From Phoronis australis (lineage: Eukaryota > Phoronida > Phoronidae), in the NCBI GenBank assembly GCA_002633005.1, contig NMRA01000210.1:644178-692882 (forward strand): 48,705 nucleotides of DNA. The letters are read 5' to 3'. The position numbers and the translations under genes are program-made. Below, piece by piece: positions 1 through 12,300 of this stretch (the first letter of the stretch is position 1; each line of letters starts with the position of its first letter). The notes beneath the pieces were generated by a model. It made no database searches. It was not told the DNA's origin and worked only from the letters and a program-made list of their open reading frames with translations.

Positions 1-372
1 CTTTGGCCGAGAGCAATCACTCTGATGGGTCACAGGACAAACCTGATTCCAAACTCTTGTCAATCTCTCACATCCAAGTCGAAGAAACAGCGTGGTGGAG
101 TAAAATCAAATCAAAGTCGAAAATGGCGTTCCTTCAAGCGATTGCTGAAGTTTCCAATGTTAATTTTGCAAATGATGCCACCTTGTCGCAATCAAGCCCA
201 CTCACAGACAGTCCGTTGGAGAGTACGAACACTGTCACCTCAAAGAGTCCAAGCAAGTCATCCAAAACGACCCTGCCAAGCTTCACTGATGATTCGTACA
301 AGAACGTGATCGCTGTGAATGCTGAACGGACTATACTGGCTTGGCATTTAGCTGCTGACATGGCCACCGTCG
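1..372 (+). CDS. RGS22: RGS22-like exon (a), cut by window edge
   Basis: The frame is open from nt 3 to the donor CG|GTAAGA, and the exon ends in phase 1. It is rich in Ser, Thr and Lys and has no recognisable domain, as expected for a linker upstream of the RGS domains. The left boundary is not visible, so the TTG at nt 3 is not proposed as a start. Confidence 0.65.
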
Positions 373-3300
373 GTAAGAGAATAAGATACTGGACATCAGC
401 AATGTTATACTGTTACACGTTTCGTCGTGATTTCTATAGGAAAGGTTACATTTTGTCCCCGTAGCCCCAGAAGGCAGCAAACCACTAGGTTAACAAAGGG
501 CGCACAAGCTTGTAGTTGCCTCACGCATGCTCAGTGAAAAAGTTCTCTCCAGCCGCCTCTCATTTTACTCTCCCGCTCCCGAACCCTAGGTCGCCAACTG
601 GTATGCTTACGCGTTTCCCCCGCCCGTTGAAAAATAAAGGGTGATCAAAGATCTTACTATTGGGCCAAGACTGATCTGTTGTTAGAATTGCGGATGCTTG
701 ACTGCAGTGTGAGCTCATCTGGTAATAAACTTTGAAAATAACTCGGCTGAGCAATTGGTGAATTTAAAAAAGTTGTAAATCAGAATTTTCGAGAAGATAA
801 CATTTACTTCGTTTTCAAGTTTGTTTGTGGTTCCACTTCAATAGTTCAGGGATCTCTATATGCAATAATCACTTTCAATAGACAGTGCAAATATGTTTGG
901 ATGGCTGGATTTTGGGGGCAACTGGCTTCTACTTGTAAAATCTCGCCATGAAGGCATTTTGCTTTTCAATTCTATTTTGTTTATACCACTCAGTGAAAGT
1001 CATGTGTGCGATGATAGATCAACTCTTTGCTATTTTGATTCTAGTGGATGTAGTATTCGGATGTTTAGTGATGAGGTATCTTGGCAGTGAGTGGATGACA
1101 CAATTTGGACCCGGAAATATAATAGACAGGCCGTCACACTGGTTCCGAAACATCACGCTGACGTCAAGATGACGTCAAGATGATGTCAGAATGACGTCAT
1201 GTTAAACATTCCCATAGGTATGAATTTCCTTTTGGTCTCTGCAATAGGGCATGACGATTTTGAAGTTGAAGCTCTTGAAGACTACTCCAAAGCTATGATG
1301 GGAGACACATGCACCAAAAGAGTCAAAGTAACGCAGAATTGTAAGTAGTCTTGTACTAATTGGATCATTAAGACTTTTCCATAGGGATTATTTAATAGGA
1401 CATTTCGCCCCTGTTTAGCTGTCTATGTTGACTTTTTAACTGAAGAATGTCGGGCTTTTAATAATTTTTTTCACCTCATCCGATTTTGAGTTGTTGGCAA
1501 CTCAAATTTCAGGCCATACGCGCATTTGCCATTTTATAATTTGTAATTTTAGTGCTGGTTAACCCCCGTAAACGTTTGCTTCAGTCGCAGGTGATTGTTT
1601 TGCCAATTCTCGGAATATCTCACGTCTTCTTGTGCAAGTGAATATTGGGAAACATAGTGAAATTGCTGAACATTATGTACTCCCATCTTGAGCCCACAAA
1701 ACTGTTCTCAATAGCGCGTAAAAGAATTCTCTAAATTCGCGTTTTTATGGAAAATAACAAAAACGATAATTTATCAGGTGACAACCGATAGGCGATATGT
1801 AGCTCTGATGTCCAATAAGGTCTGAGAATCATGAACATGTTGAATATTAAGGCATTTTTGTGGCATTTCGTGTGTAAACTAGCTGCTATAATTGGTCTGT
1901 CCAATTCACACTGGGCTGTAACACCACATCGTATGCGCTTATAAATTATCGGAGCTACTGTTTGTAGACAGCATGCGTCATCTGATTCGGCCATCCAAAC
2001 TCCGCGTTGCTGACATAAGATTCAAGCCCATGAAACCAGACAGCGTTGCGAGTACGGAATCGACGACCATGAATTCTCTGTTTGGAAGCAAGTTTGAACT
2101 TACAGAAGACAAAATGGACTTCAACCACCATCTCAGCCATCCGAGGTACGTCCTCTAAGTGTACAACCTCATTTTTTGCACAATATTTTTTGAAAAGCGT
2201 CATATAATGTGTCAAACTTGTTCCTACAAAGTTAGGGAGTTTGAGGAAGTTAAAATCGGCAGGAGTCACTATTGTGCTCAGTAGTACTCTCATTAAAGAT
2301 GTAAGGTCCACTTAGGCAAACGATGCTTTCTGAAAAGGTTAATTATTGACTCTGGTGTTCATTTTTTAAATTTTACCAATCGACACTTACCGTAAGCTTC
2401 ACCCCTGACTTCTGCATTTGACAAAGGTGTAGCTATGAAATTAGGATACCCACCCATTTACGGAGAGGATTCGAAAAATGGCACCCATTTGTATCTTCCA
2501 TCAAACTGTAACTCTTTCGCAGAGTTTTGTTGCAGAAATATGCCCTTTTGTAGTGGCCAATTCCGTAAACTCAACCTTTCCGAGGACTTTTTGTATAGCT
2601 GCATTGAAACATTGCAGGGAAATAAGTCATGCTGTCAAAATGAGCATCATTTGCAACCAAAAGTTTAAAAATATGTTAAACGTTTCTGTCGTTTTGTGTA
2701 GTTGGAAATAGAGCCTTTTATAGGGATCTTTGTGAGAAAACTTACCCTGCCGAGCGGCACTTCCCGTATACCTCTTCTGTGTGAGCACCCCGTGGTCTTG
2801 TACTAATCTTGGGAATTTGTTTGTTACGAGTGCATATACAGGCTCTCTCATGGCATTAATGCAAAAGCCAAGTACGGGTCCAAAACCTTATAAAACAGCA
2901 CAAGCATTTCTTGTTCCAGGAATATGGCAGAAGTATTGAGAGATCCTGACCACCTGAAACAATTCAAACTGTTTTTGGAGATGTATAACGCGCAACTGCC
3001 ACTGGCGTTTTACCTGGTCATTGAGGATTTCAAGTTCAGATGTCTTTCAGGGTAAATGATTGAGCTCGTTCCTGGGAATTTAATGATTTAATTGTTGTGT
3101 CAATAGTGGTGGTTGAAAGCCAAATTGTATCTTAAGTAAATAGATCGTTTCCTATTTTTGTTTACAGGAACAAAAATTCCCGTCAAAAACAGCTAATGAT
3201 CACTGCCATTTTGAAGAGATTCTTCTCCCCAAAACACGACTACGGTGAGTTCACAAATCAGGAAATCCTTTCGACAAATTGAAAACTATAAGGTGCAGTC

Positions 3301-6300
3301 ATCTTTCAGTGTGTTATACGTAAATGGACGTAAGCGCCATTTTAGTTCATGTCATCCCGTATGCTATGGTCTTGATTCCTAAGATTGAATCTGTATCCAT
3401 TATTTTCTCATAACAAGGTGCCGGGTTGGATTGCGATGCAAAGATAATAAAGGAAATTCCCAGACTTCCTGCCGTGTCCCCAGCCATTCTCTATAATGCC
3501 CAGATGTGTGTCGCTCGAAGCCTTGAGGACAAATGGTACGCAAATTACAATGCGCCACAACTTCTACACTTACATAATCCGCATAAGTTGATCAGATCAC
3601 GTAGTTCAATCTGAAAGATGTACTGACCGGGGCTCGTACTTTCGCTATACGAAATGACTTCTTTCACCTATATATTGTGTCTTCTTTCTTCAGAAAAACT
3701 AGGCCTCACTTTATCATTTCTCCAAGCACATGTAAAATATAATCATTTTCATTCCATTGGAGGTTTAAAAAGTACGCCGCCATGTTCGGATATGGAAGTG
3801 GTGACTTTGGCGAGTTCCTTGCAGAGCGAAGAGGTTGGAATCCCGATAGCAGTATTGTAAGCTTCGATCTTTCAGTGTCAATTATTGACTGGTATTTTAA
3901 AAGTTTGAAATCCAGCCTACCAAGGCCTTAAGTGCACACGCCATTTACATTCGTTTAAACACGCCAGTCTTTAGCTTGTTAAATATTACAATGTGCAAAC
4001 TCTTGCGGAAAACTAAATCAAAGTGCACCCGAGAAAAAGGCAAACAGCTGAAGATCTATCTGGACGACGCAAATTTTACCCATAAATCTCCATGCTTGGA
4101 TGAGCACGCATGGCCCTTCTTTTTCTGTAAGACGTTGTCGTGTACTGTTGCTTGTAACACTTGATACAAGTTTAATACTTAGTGTGCTATTTCAGCAAAG
4201 TTTGTGGACCTACATAATTAGATGCTTGGTCCATTTCATGCGAGGCATAGAGGACATGAAAACTCGAAAGAGCTTCTGTCGGTACGTGACCAGAGTTCTG
4301 CCTCAGCAGATTCCTCCTGTAGACAAAGAAAGTAAGTGTTTTATGCAGTATCATGAATCTAATTCTCCGTTGCGCATTTAGGAAAGACACTTTCTTTTGT
4401 CGCGATGGTACGAACGTTAGTCCACTGCCACATAGTAAAAACCTGTCCTCATTTGCTTCATGGTATTCGATTTCTTTTAAATCTCTTCAGAACAAAAGCT
4501 GACTCTGGAGCACCTGCCAGCCTCGGCGATCTCCAAAACTGATCCAGGAGAACCACTTAGACTCTTGTTTGGGCGGTTGGTGTGCATGCACAAACTACCG
4601 AACGACATTGACTTCCTGTTCGAATGTATTAAGTAAGCCCATTTCGTTTGGCAGATCATTTACCGTGGAAAGGGCGTCCTGCCAACTAGCTCTCAAGTAC
4701 TTGTTAAGTTCTCCATGCATATAACCGCTTACACATCATTTGTGAATAATCCGTGCAATTACTAAATGCGAATTTCTGTGATTTAGAGCCTTACGTCATT
4801 GAAAACGTTTGGAGATTGATCTTTAATGCATCCGGTAGTGAATATGTTGCACAAGGTTGCTAACCTGAGGTATCATTGAAACCAATTGTCCCCAATTTGA
4901 TGCAGATATTCTCAACTTGCTTCCAAATGTCTCAAAGACGCCAGGGAGGGCTTCTATTCCAAAAACCACATCAAAATGTTGACGAGAAAAGCGGATGCGA
5001 TTGTTAAGCTGTATTTGAGGACCGAGGCTGCAGTCAAATTGCAGGTAAATAACCCAATTTACTGAAAGCGGATATAACAGTGGCGGGGGGAGGTCGGGAG
5101 GGGGGTTTGCCCCAAAACGTGTCAAACAAGAAAACTGCAAGATACCAGAGACTCGAACTCACAACCTGGTGAATAGAGCGTGCATACTTTACCATTACAC
5201 CACCACGCCTTAACTACTGATCGTATGCTAAGAGACCTACTTGTTTATGGTCCACAGCGTTTGCGCGCGAAACCTACTTCTTTTTGTAATGCTTATTACA
5301 TGTTTTATATTTTGTGCAATCGGTTCTTAACAAATTTGTTGTATTTAAAATAGTCTTCAAATGTCCAAAAGACCTAATTCGTTTTTCGTGTTGGCAATAA
5401 TGACGGATTGCTTTGGAAATCGTCTTAAGTTAAGGTTTGACAAAGAGAGAATTATGAGTTTTTGAGTGATTCACTAAGGCTTCGATTAAAATTCACATCT
5501 TACCAGCAGCTTCTGTTTTTTCGTCGTCACTCAGGCTCTATTTTCTTTAAAAAATGAAGTAAATTTTCTTCACTGCACAGTGGAGCAGACGACGGAAACG
5601 GAGTCGTAGTGCTCAGCGCCTCTGCCTGTCGCCTGGGATATCGCGGGAGAGCCTATATACTTAACCATAGTTCCGTATAATTTTGATTACCGGGGTTAAT
5701 TAATAAACTCAACGTTTCCCTACGCTCTTGCTGTTTTATTTTTTTGCGGCAGCCAAGGGGGGGGCTGGGCCCCTGCCCCCCCCCCCCCCTAAATCCGCCT
5801 ATGTATAAACCTGACTTTCTTTACAAACACAAACTTTTGATTTAAACCACTTACCGTTAGGAAATTCTCAAATTGTTCCTTGGTAAAAATGTGGGAGTTT
5901 TCAGGGTTTTGAAAGAACTTTCAGTTCCTTATATTGCTTGAGACCAGGCTCTGCAAGGTGACTTCTCATGGCATGTCGTTTAATGCGTTGAGCATGGCGT
6001 TTAGCAAAAAATGTTAGTTGATTATCCCAGACATATTTTTCATTTAATTACAGCTTTTTGTTACTTAAACAATTACTCGTCCTTTACTCCGGAAGTGACT
6101 TTTGGGAGGCAAGTATTTCGCGCCAATTTCTTTTAATATAGTCTGATTGTGAGAGCTGCCGAGTCACTCATTGTTCTACGTCTGTTGTGATTAGTTCGGT
6201 CGTCGTTTGCTTTTGTTTACGAGTCAGTCCACATGCCACACTGTTGCTACGTACCGAGATGTACTCATTATCGTCTCACGGACAGAGGAACAATTGTTCC

Positions 6301-9300
6301 ACTTGCCCGAGTGTCCCGCAACACACTCCCACTGGATGGTGACCTGAGCACACAAACTGCTTACATCTCTCCGTGTGACTCCCTCGCCACACACCTGGCA
6401 CCTTCTAAATAGATCCAATACTTTAGACAAGTCCTCAATAAACTTATCAAAGTTTGGCTCACCGATCTATTCACTGGACGACGAACTGTTATCTTCACTG
6501 GGTGTCGAACGGGGCCTGTATTCACTCCCTCTACTCAACATCGCAGTAGGGCTGCTTACAGGCTCTGGGCGATGATGAGTACATCCCGGTACGCAGCAAC
6601 AGTGTGGCATGTTGACTGACTCGTAAACAAATGCAAACGATAACCGAACTTGTCACAGCCGAGGTATAACAATGACTGACTCGACAGCTCTCACAGTCAC
6701 ACTATATGAAAAGAAATCGGTGCGAAATTCTTGCCTTCCAAAACGTCACTTCCGGAGTAAAGGACGAATAATTAATTAAATTACGAAAAGCTTTTATTAA
6801 GTGAAAAATATGTCTGGGATAATCAAAGAACCTTATTTTTGCTAAAAATGTCATGAAAAAGTTGCCTTTCCCTTTAAGGAAAAGCGAACTGCCAGTCCTC
6901 AGCATACCCAGAAACCACTTTTCATTCATGTAAGGAACAAGTTAGGGCAATTATGTTGCGGTAAATTGTCTAAGTTAAATGTCCATTTCTTGGACAGAAC
7001 GCGGTTTACAGCCGACTTAATTTAGTTAGTGTTAGATTTGAAATACGTCATCCGTTTTTGTTTCGTGACCAGTAGACCGGTCTAACCAGCAGGAAGATGA
7101 ATCCGAAACCCAGAGGCGGATCTACAGGGGGGGTTCAGGGGGTTTAAACCCCCCTCGGGTCAGGATCAAAAATAAAAACTGGAAAAAAAATCGCCAGAAA
7201 AACGAAATTAGCTACTAAATATCCCAAAAAATCTTACACGGGAGGAGGGAAACCCTCTCGCGACCTTCCTGCTCCTCGGCGCTACGCGCCTCGGATTCTC
7301 TCGAATCCTAAACCCCCCTTACTGAAATCGTAGATCTGCCACTGCGGATTTGGTAAGGGTACAGAAACTGACCTTCTGAGCAACTGTAACATGAAACTGA
7401 CCCTCTGATAAGCTGCAACAATAAATCCAGTCTACTCCACATATGGATTTGATATGAGCAGTACGGACTGTTATGTGCAATTTGTAGTTAGAATATGACT
7501 TAAAACTTTCTGGAAAGGAATTTTCTCCCCATCGCCACCCCTCATCGGTCATCTGCCAACAGTTTACTTCAATGTCCCTTGAAGTCGGTACTAGATAAAT
7601 TGGCGTAATATAAGGGTGTTCGTGGAAATCAGTTTGTGTATACTATTCTCTACAACAAAAACAACAGATGATTTTAATTTACACTCGTCCACAGCCTAAC
7701 CCACTCATGAGACCTGGGGAGCGTTCACTAGACGGCAACAAATTACCATATACTCTCGGCAAGAACATTTCGCTTGTAGAGTGGAAACAAGTAAATTCAA
7801 TCTCAAAATTTCAACCCCACAATTCAACACCAACCAATAACTTCGGTAGCAGCCATTTTGGCTGCTACAGGCTAGTATGCTCTCGAGTCATACTAGCGGA
7901 ACACTCGGTTGTTACTCGCGTGATCTTGCGAAGTCTTGTGAGATGCTGGTTATGCATGGGGATACTGTTCAGGGTAGAGTTCAGTAGCTCTAAGACATAC
8001 GCTAAAACCTCGCTAAAATCTAGCCAAAATCACGTGTTCTCATATAAAATACATAAAATATCTCACGTAATCTGTCGAAGTCTAGCCTTACCGGACTCTT
8101 CATGCCCAATTCTCATCAGGTTTTGGCGGTCAGTGCACACGTCATTGGACTTGCTGGCTTTCATCTAGTTCTCTAGTTCTCCGAAGACTCTGTGACCAAA
8201 GTGGTGAGAGTCCTTTAACATCAAAACCACTACATAAGACCGCAAAGTCTTCATTCTGTCTCCTATTTTTGACCCTTTCACTTCCACCGAAATAGAAAAC
8301 GAAGCCCCGAAGAGGTGTTAAAAACAAAAACTATTGACGATGTTTTCATCCTCAAACCACCAATTCCATGCAATTGCAAATTTTTATGAATTCCAAAAAT
8401 GTGGCCCAAAAATGCTGCCAGCCGAGCCAACTAGACTTAATGCAATTTTGTCTTGTTAGAAAAAGTAGCCTGAAAAGTTACACAGTTTCATTCGGAGCAG
8501 AGGGAGAAAAAGGACAATTCAGAAGGGACACAGTTCGTTCAACAAAGACCACTACCCCTCCAGTAGACCAAGACAGTCATATGGCGCAATAGATGGTTGC
8601 AGTCCTGTGCGTCTCGCACATTTTCATGCTAAGGGGGTCACCTACCTCGCTGATGGCGATGGCACTGGGTCAACACTTTCCTGCAAGTTCAGGCCAAGCA
8701 CTAAACGAGAAAGCAGTTACCATGAGACCAAACGACTGGACGGCGGGAAGGTCACCGTAGACATGCACCCAGGGTTAGGGTTAGGTTTACAGAGTTAAGG
8801 TTACAGGGTGAGGGTTACAGGATTAGGGTAAGAGATCCAGGATTAGGGTCAGGGTAGGGGTTAGGATTAGGGTCACGGTAGGGGTTAGGGTTGGACTTCC
8901 AGGGTTAGGGTTAGGGTTCTGCTGTTAGGCTTAGGGTCCCACGGTTGGGCCTAACTAGGGTAAAGATTAGGTTGTTTCTACTAATAATGTAAAAATAAAT
9001 CTTCATAAACTATTGTCAAGACTTTGATTAGTGGCAGAGAGAAGAATTAGTGCCAAAACTTAAAAATATTTTGAAAGTTGACCATTTCATTTAAGGAGGC
9101 ACACAACAGTTCTTACAGGGGTTTGCCTATCAGAACACACGTCAATGCACTCTTCACCCTTTCTTCACTCTGTCAAATAATGCATGCAAATAAAGAATAG
9201 TTTTGAGACATTTCACACCACAAGCCCTATAGATGAGCACAGAAAGTTTATTCTCTCTTGTATTTTTGACCCTCACTCCTACTGAAAGCCAAGCTAGACT

Positions 9301-12300
9301 TAGAAAAATAGGGGCAAAACATGAAAAATCAGCACTTTTCACCCCAAAACCACCACTGCCCTTCCGATGGCAACAGTAGATTCCGAAAGCAAACTTCCTA
9401 CCGATTCCAGAAATGTGGGCCAAAATACTGTTAACGGTGAAACAACTAGTTTTTGCAAATCTGGCATGTTTGAGGGCTACCTGAAATCGCGGCCAATTTC
9501 TCAGGTGCTACGCAGCAATGCACAAATGCAACCAATGAGATAAATAGCTAAAATTGACGTCACGTGGTTTTCGTTGAGCGGAGTGATCCGCCATCTGGCT
9601 GATGAACCATGTTAGTCGAGATGCTTGTGTACTGTGTAGTATCTAGGGACCAATATTGGTAACAACACGGGATTTCAAGTAAAAACTCATGGCTTTAATG
9701 TTGGGATCATCAAGTGCAAACCAGGATTTTTAGAAAATCATCCAAGAAAATCATTGCATACTTGAGCACAGAATTTTTAAAGGGTCTTAACACTTATCTT
9801 TAGTTATAGCAGAAAACATAAAAAATAAAGTTAAGTTTGATTTCCAGTATAAAGATTAGTCCGATATGTCTTTAAGGGTTTAGTGACAAAGATGTACCGG
9901 TATGTTGCTTTCTAGCAACGAAGAAACACAAAAAGTGACTACAAGATTAATAGTTGTACATTTTTACAGAGTGGACACCAATTCGAAGATTTATTAATAC
10001 AACCAGATTATTAGCAATAAGGCAGGATCGAAGGACCTGATACCCCAAGAATGCTACACCCCACAATGTTGTATTGGGACGGTAGATGGGTTGTTTCTGG
10101 AGATTTTAAGAGATGGGACTAATGTTATGTAGCCTGGCAAGTTATTTAAATCTGCTACTTGAAGAAAACTATCATTTTTATTTTCTGTCCTGTTTATGGT
10201 CTTCTGATACTTACAGGGTATGTAGCATGCGCCCACCCAGCGTTTAATTTGGGGTTCTCGAATTTCTGGAGATGTGGACCTTTTACTAACAAGGCAGCGG
10301 TAGGACTTAAAAGACGGGGTACCACGTTCGGAGCTGTGAATTGTGCATTTGTGCCTTTTTAGTGAACTTTTGTCTCGATTTATCGGACTTTTTGTTTCTC
10401 TGGGGCGGACCTTTTTGCCCACTTCACCAAATGGAGGGGGCTCATTGGAGCTCCCCCGAGCCCCCGTCCCTGGGTGCGCATTTGTAGGACAGGACAGATG
10501 GAGTTTATGAGCATTGAGTTTTGTCATATTTATTTTGTGTCGGGGTGTTGTCAATATAAATGCATTAGTAACATAAGTGTGTGCCAGTAAATGTCTGATC
10601 CAACTGAATTGAGGGATTAAATTAGACTTGTTGAAATCTGACTTTTGCCGTAGTGGAGTGCATGTACCAGTACGGTACAGTAACTCTGTACCAGCCAAAC
10701 GTTTCCCCTTTTACTGTCACGGTGTGATTTTACTCGTGATGGTGATATTTTGAAATAAATATGTTTTGAAATAAATCAAAACTTTATTGTTTGAAATGGT
10801 TACAGTATCTCAATGTGTTGTTTCTGTGTGAACATTTTTTGTTGTCCTTCTCGTTCTGGATGGCCAGTCAGATGGAAGTGTGCTTGTTATTGAAAGAGAA
10901 AAAAAATCTGCGATTCCGTACATCATGGTTAAATAAAAGGGGTACATTGATTGGTGTAAAAATTAATATTGGTAAAAACTAATAATGCGAACCACTTTTT
11001 AAAACTGTAGTTCCGCGGCGTGTTGTTTTACAACAGAGTCTATGACACAACTATTTGAATGAAATGTGAGACCATGTCGTTTCAAACTGTACAAATAACC
11101 AGTTCACCACGCTAAGATGAATTAGGTACTAGGACAAGTAATACTAGATAGTTAAATAAAAGTAGTGTTTTACTGAAGTAATTGTCCTTGAGACGCCTCA
11201 GCACCCCTTACATGCGTTTTACTTTTGGAAAAAAACCTCTGCATATTAATGTAAGTATCATTCCTTGGTATAACCTGAAGTAGATAATTCCAATCACCTT
11301 TCGTAAAATTGGGTCTGTGCAAATACATACTTCGACCTCCGGCTTCGGCTACCCAATCAATTTCTATAATTCTATCGTTTTGCAAAATTTTTCTGCAGAC
11401 TTTTATTCAAACTGGCCTATGCCCTCAATTCCGAATATGCACGTGTACACAAACATGTACCGTTCCATCGGTTAATTGTTGCATACAATGACACGGCTTT
11501 ACATGCACGCACACTGCTATTTGTACGCTCATCGATTTCTATGGGTTTCTATTAATTTTTTTCTAGTTAGTGTTCAAATGTTTCACACGAACGCATGCCT
11601 CAAATATGTTTGTTAGACAAAACTAAATGGCATCGGGTCAAGGAATTTTTAGACCTATACTAAAAACTTTGGAAATACAGTGATGTAATGGCGCGCCGGA
11701 GAGCGGCCCGCTTGACAGCTGATCGCCTTGTCGGTTTATAAGCAACTGAAAAATAGGTACAGTTATAACGATGAAAAATGTTAATCACTGCATAATACCA
11801 TTTTCTAAACTTTATACATTTCAGTAATTTTCTTTTGGACTGAGCCGGCTAAACCTCCCAGGCCCTAGCATCACTCCGTGAGAATTTCAGACAAAGTGAT
11901 TAGGAATTTTGTCTTTGCAATGGCTTTTATAACCGTTTAAGCAATGCGTGGGTCACAGGTTTACATTGCTTAATGTTACCAATATTTTAAAACCTCCTTA
12001 GTATTTAAAATTTAATATTTTGTTCTGAAAATTCCCCGGCTTCCAGAAGGCCACCGTTCTTTTGTTAACATAGCGTTCATCGTCAATATGGCGGACCGCG
12101 TCTCTGGCTTGCGAGTATAGTCGTGTCGTCTCTATCTATTTATCTCATTGGGGCCCATCTTGAAGAAGAGCGCAGCTAGTACAGCCGAGCAAGTGGCCTT
12201 GTTATTCTCAGCATGTTCACAAATACTAACAAACCACATTCACTTGACCTACATACAATACCTAACTAAAATGTCCTTAGATTTTAACATTTTGAGAGTG

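Noticed and set aside
5142-5211. Functional tRNA gene on the minus strand
   Set aside because: Polymerase III boxes are present but the acceptor stem does not pair and no good anticodon arm forms; better explained as a tRNA-derived SINE.
7111-7344. Target-site duplication for the CAGAGGCGG element
   Set aside because: Flanks CCGAAACC and CGGATTTG do not match, so no duplication is claimed.
7668-8168. 166-codon plus-strand frame in the large intron
   Set aside because: No recognisable domain and mixed hydrophobic/basic noise composition; it runs into a decayed repeat copy at its end.
10054-10698. 214-codon minus-strand frame, the longest in the window apart from gap artefacts
   Set aside because: No Met-led domain, signal or recognisable motif; composition looks like translated noise with a G/C-rich patch (10390-10480). 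It lies in an intron among repeats.
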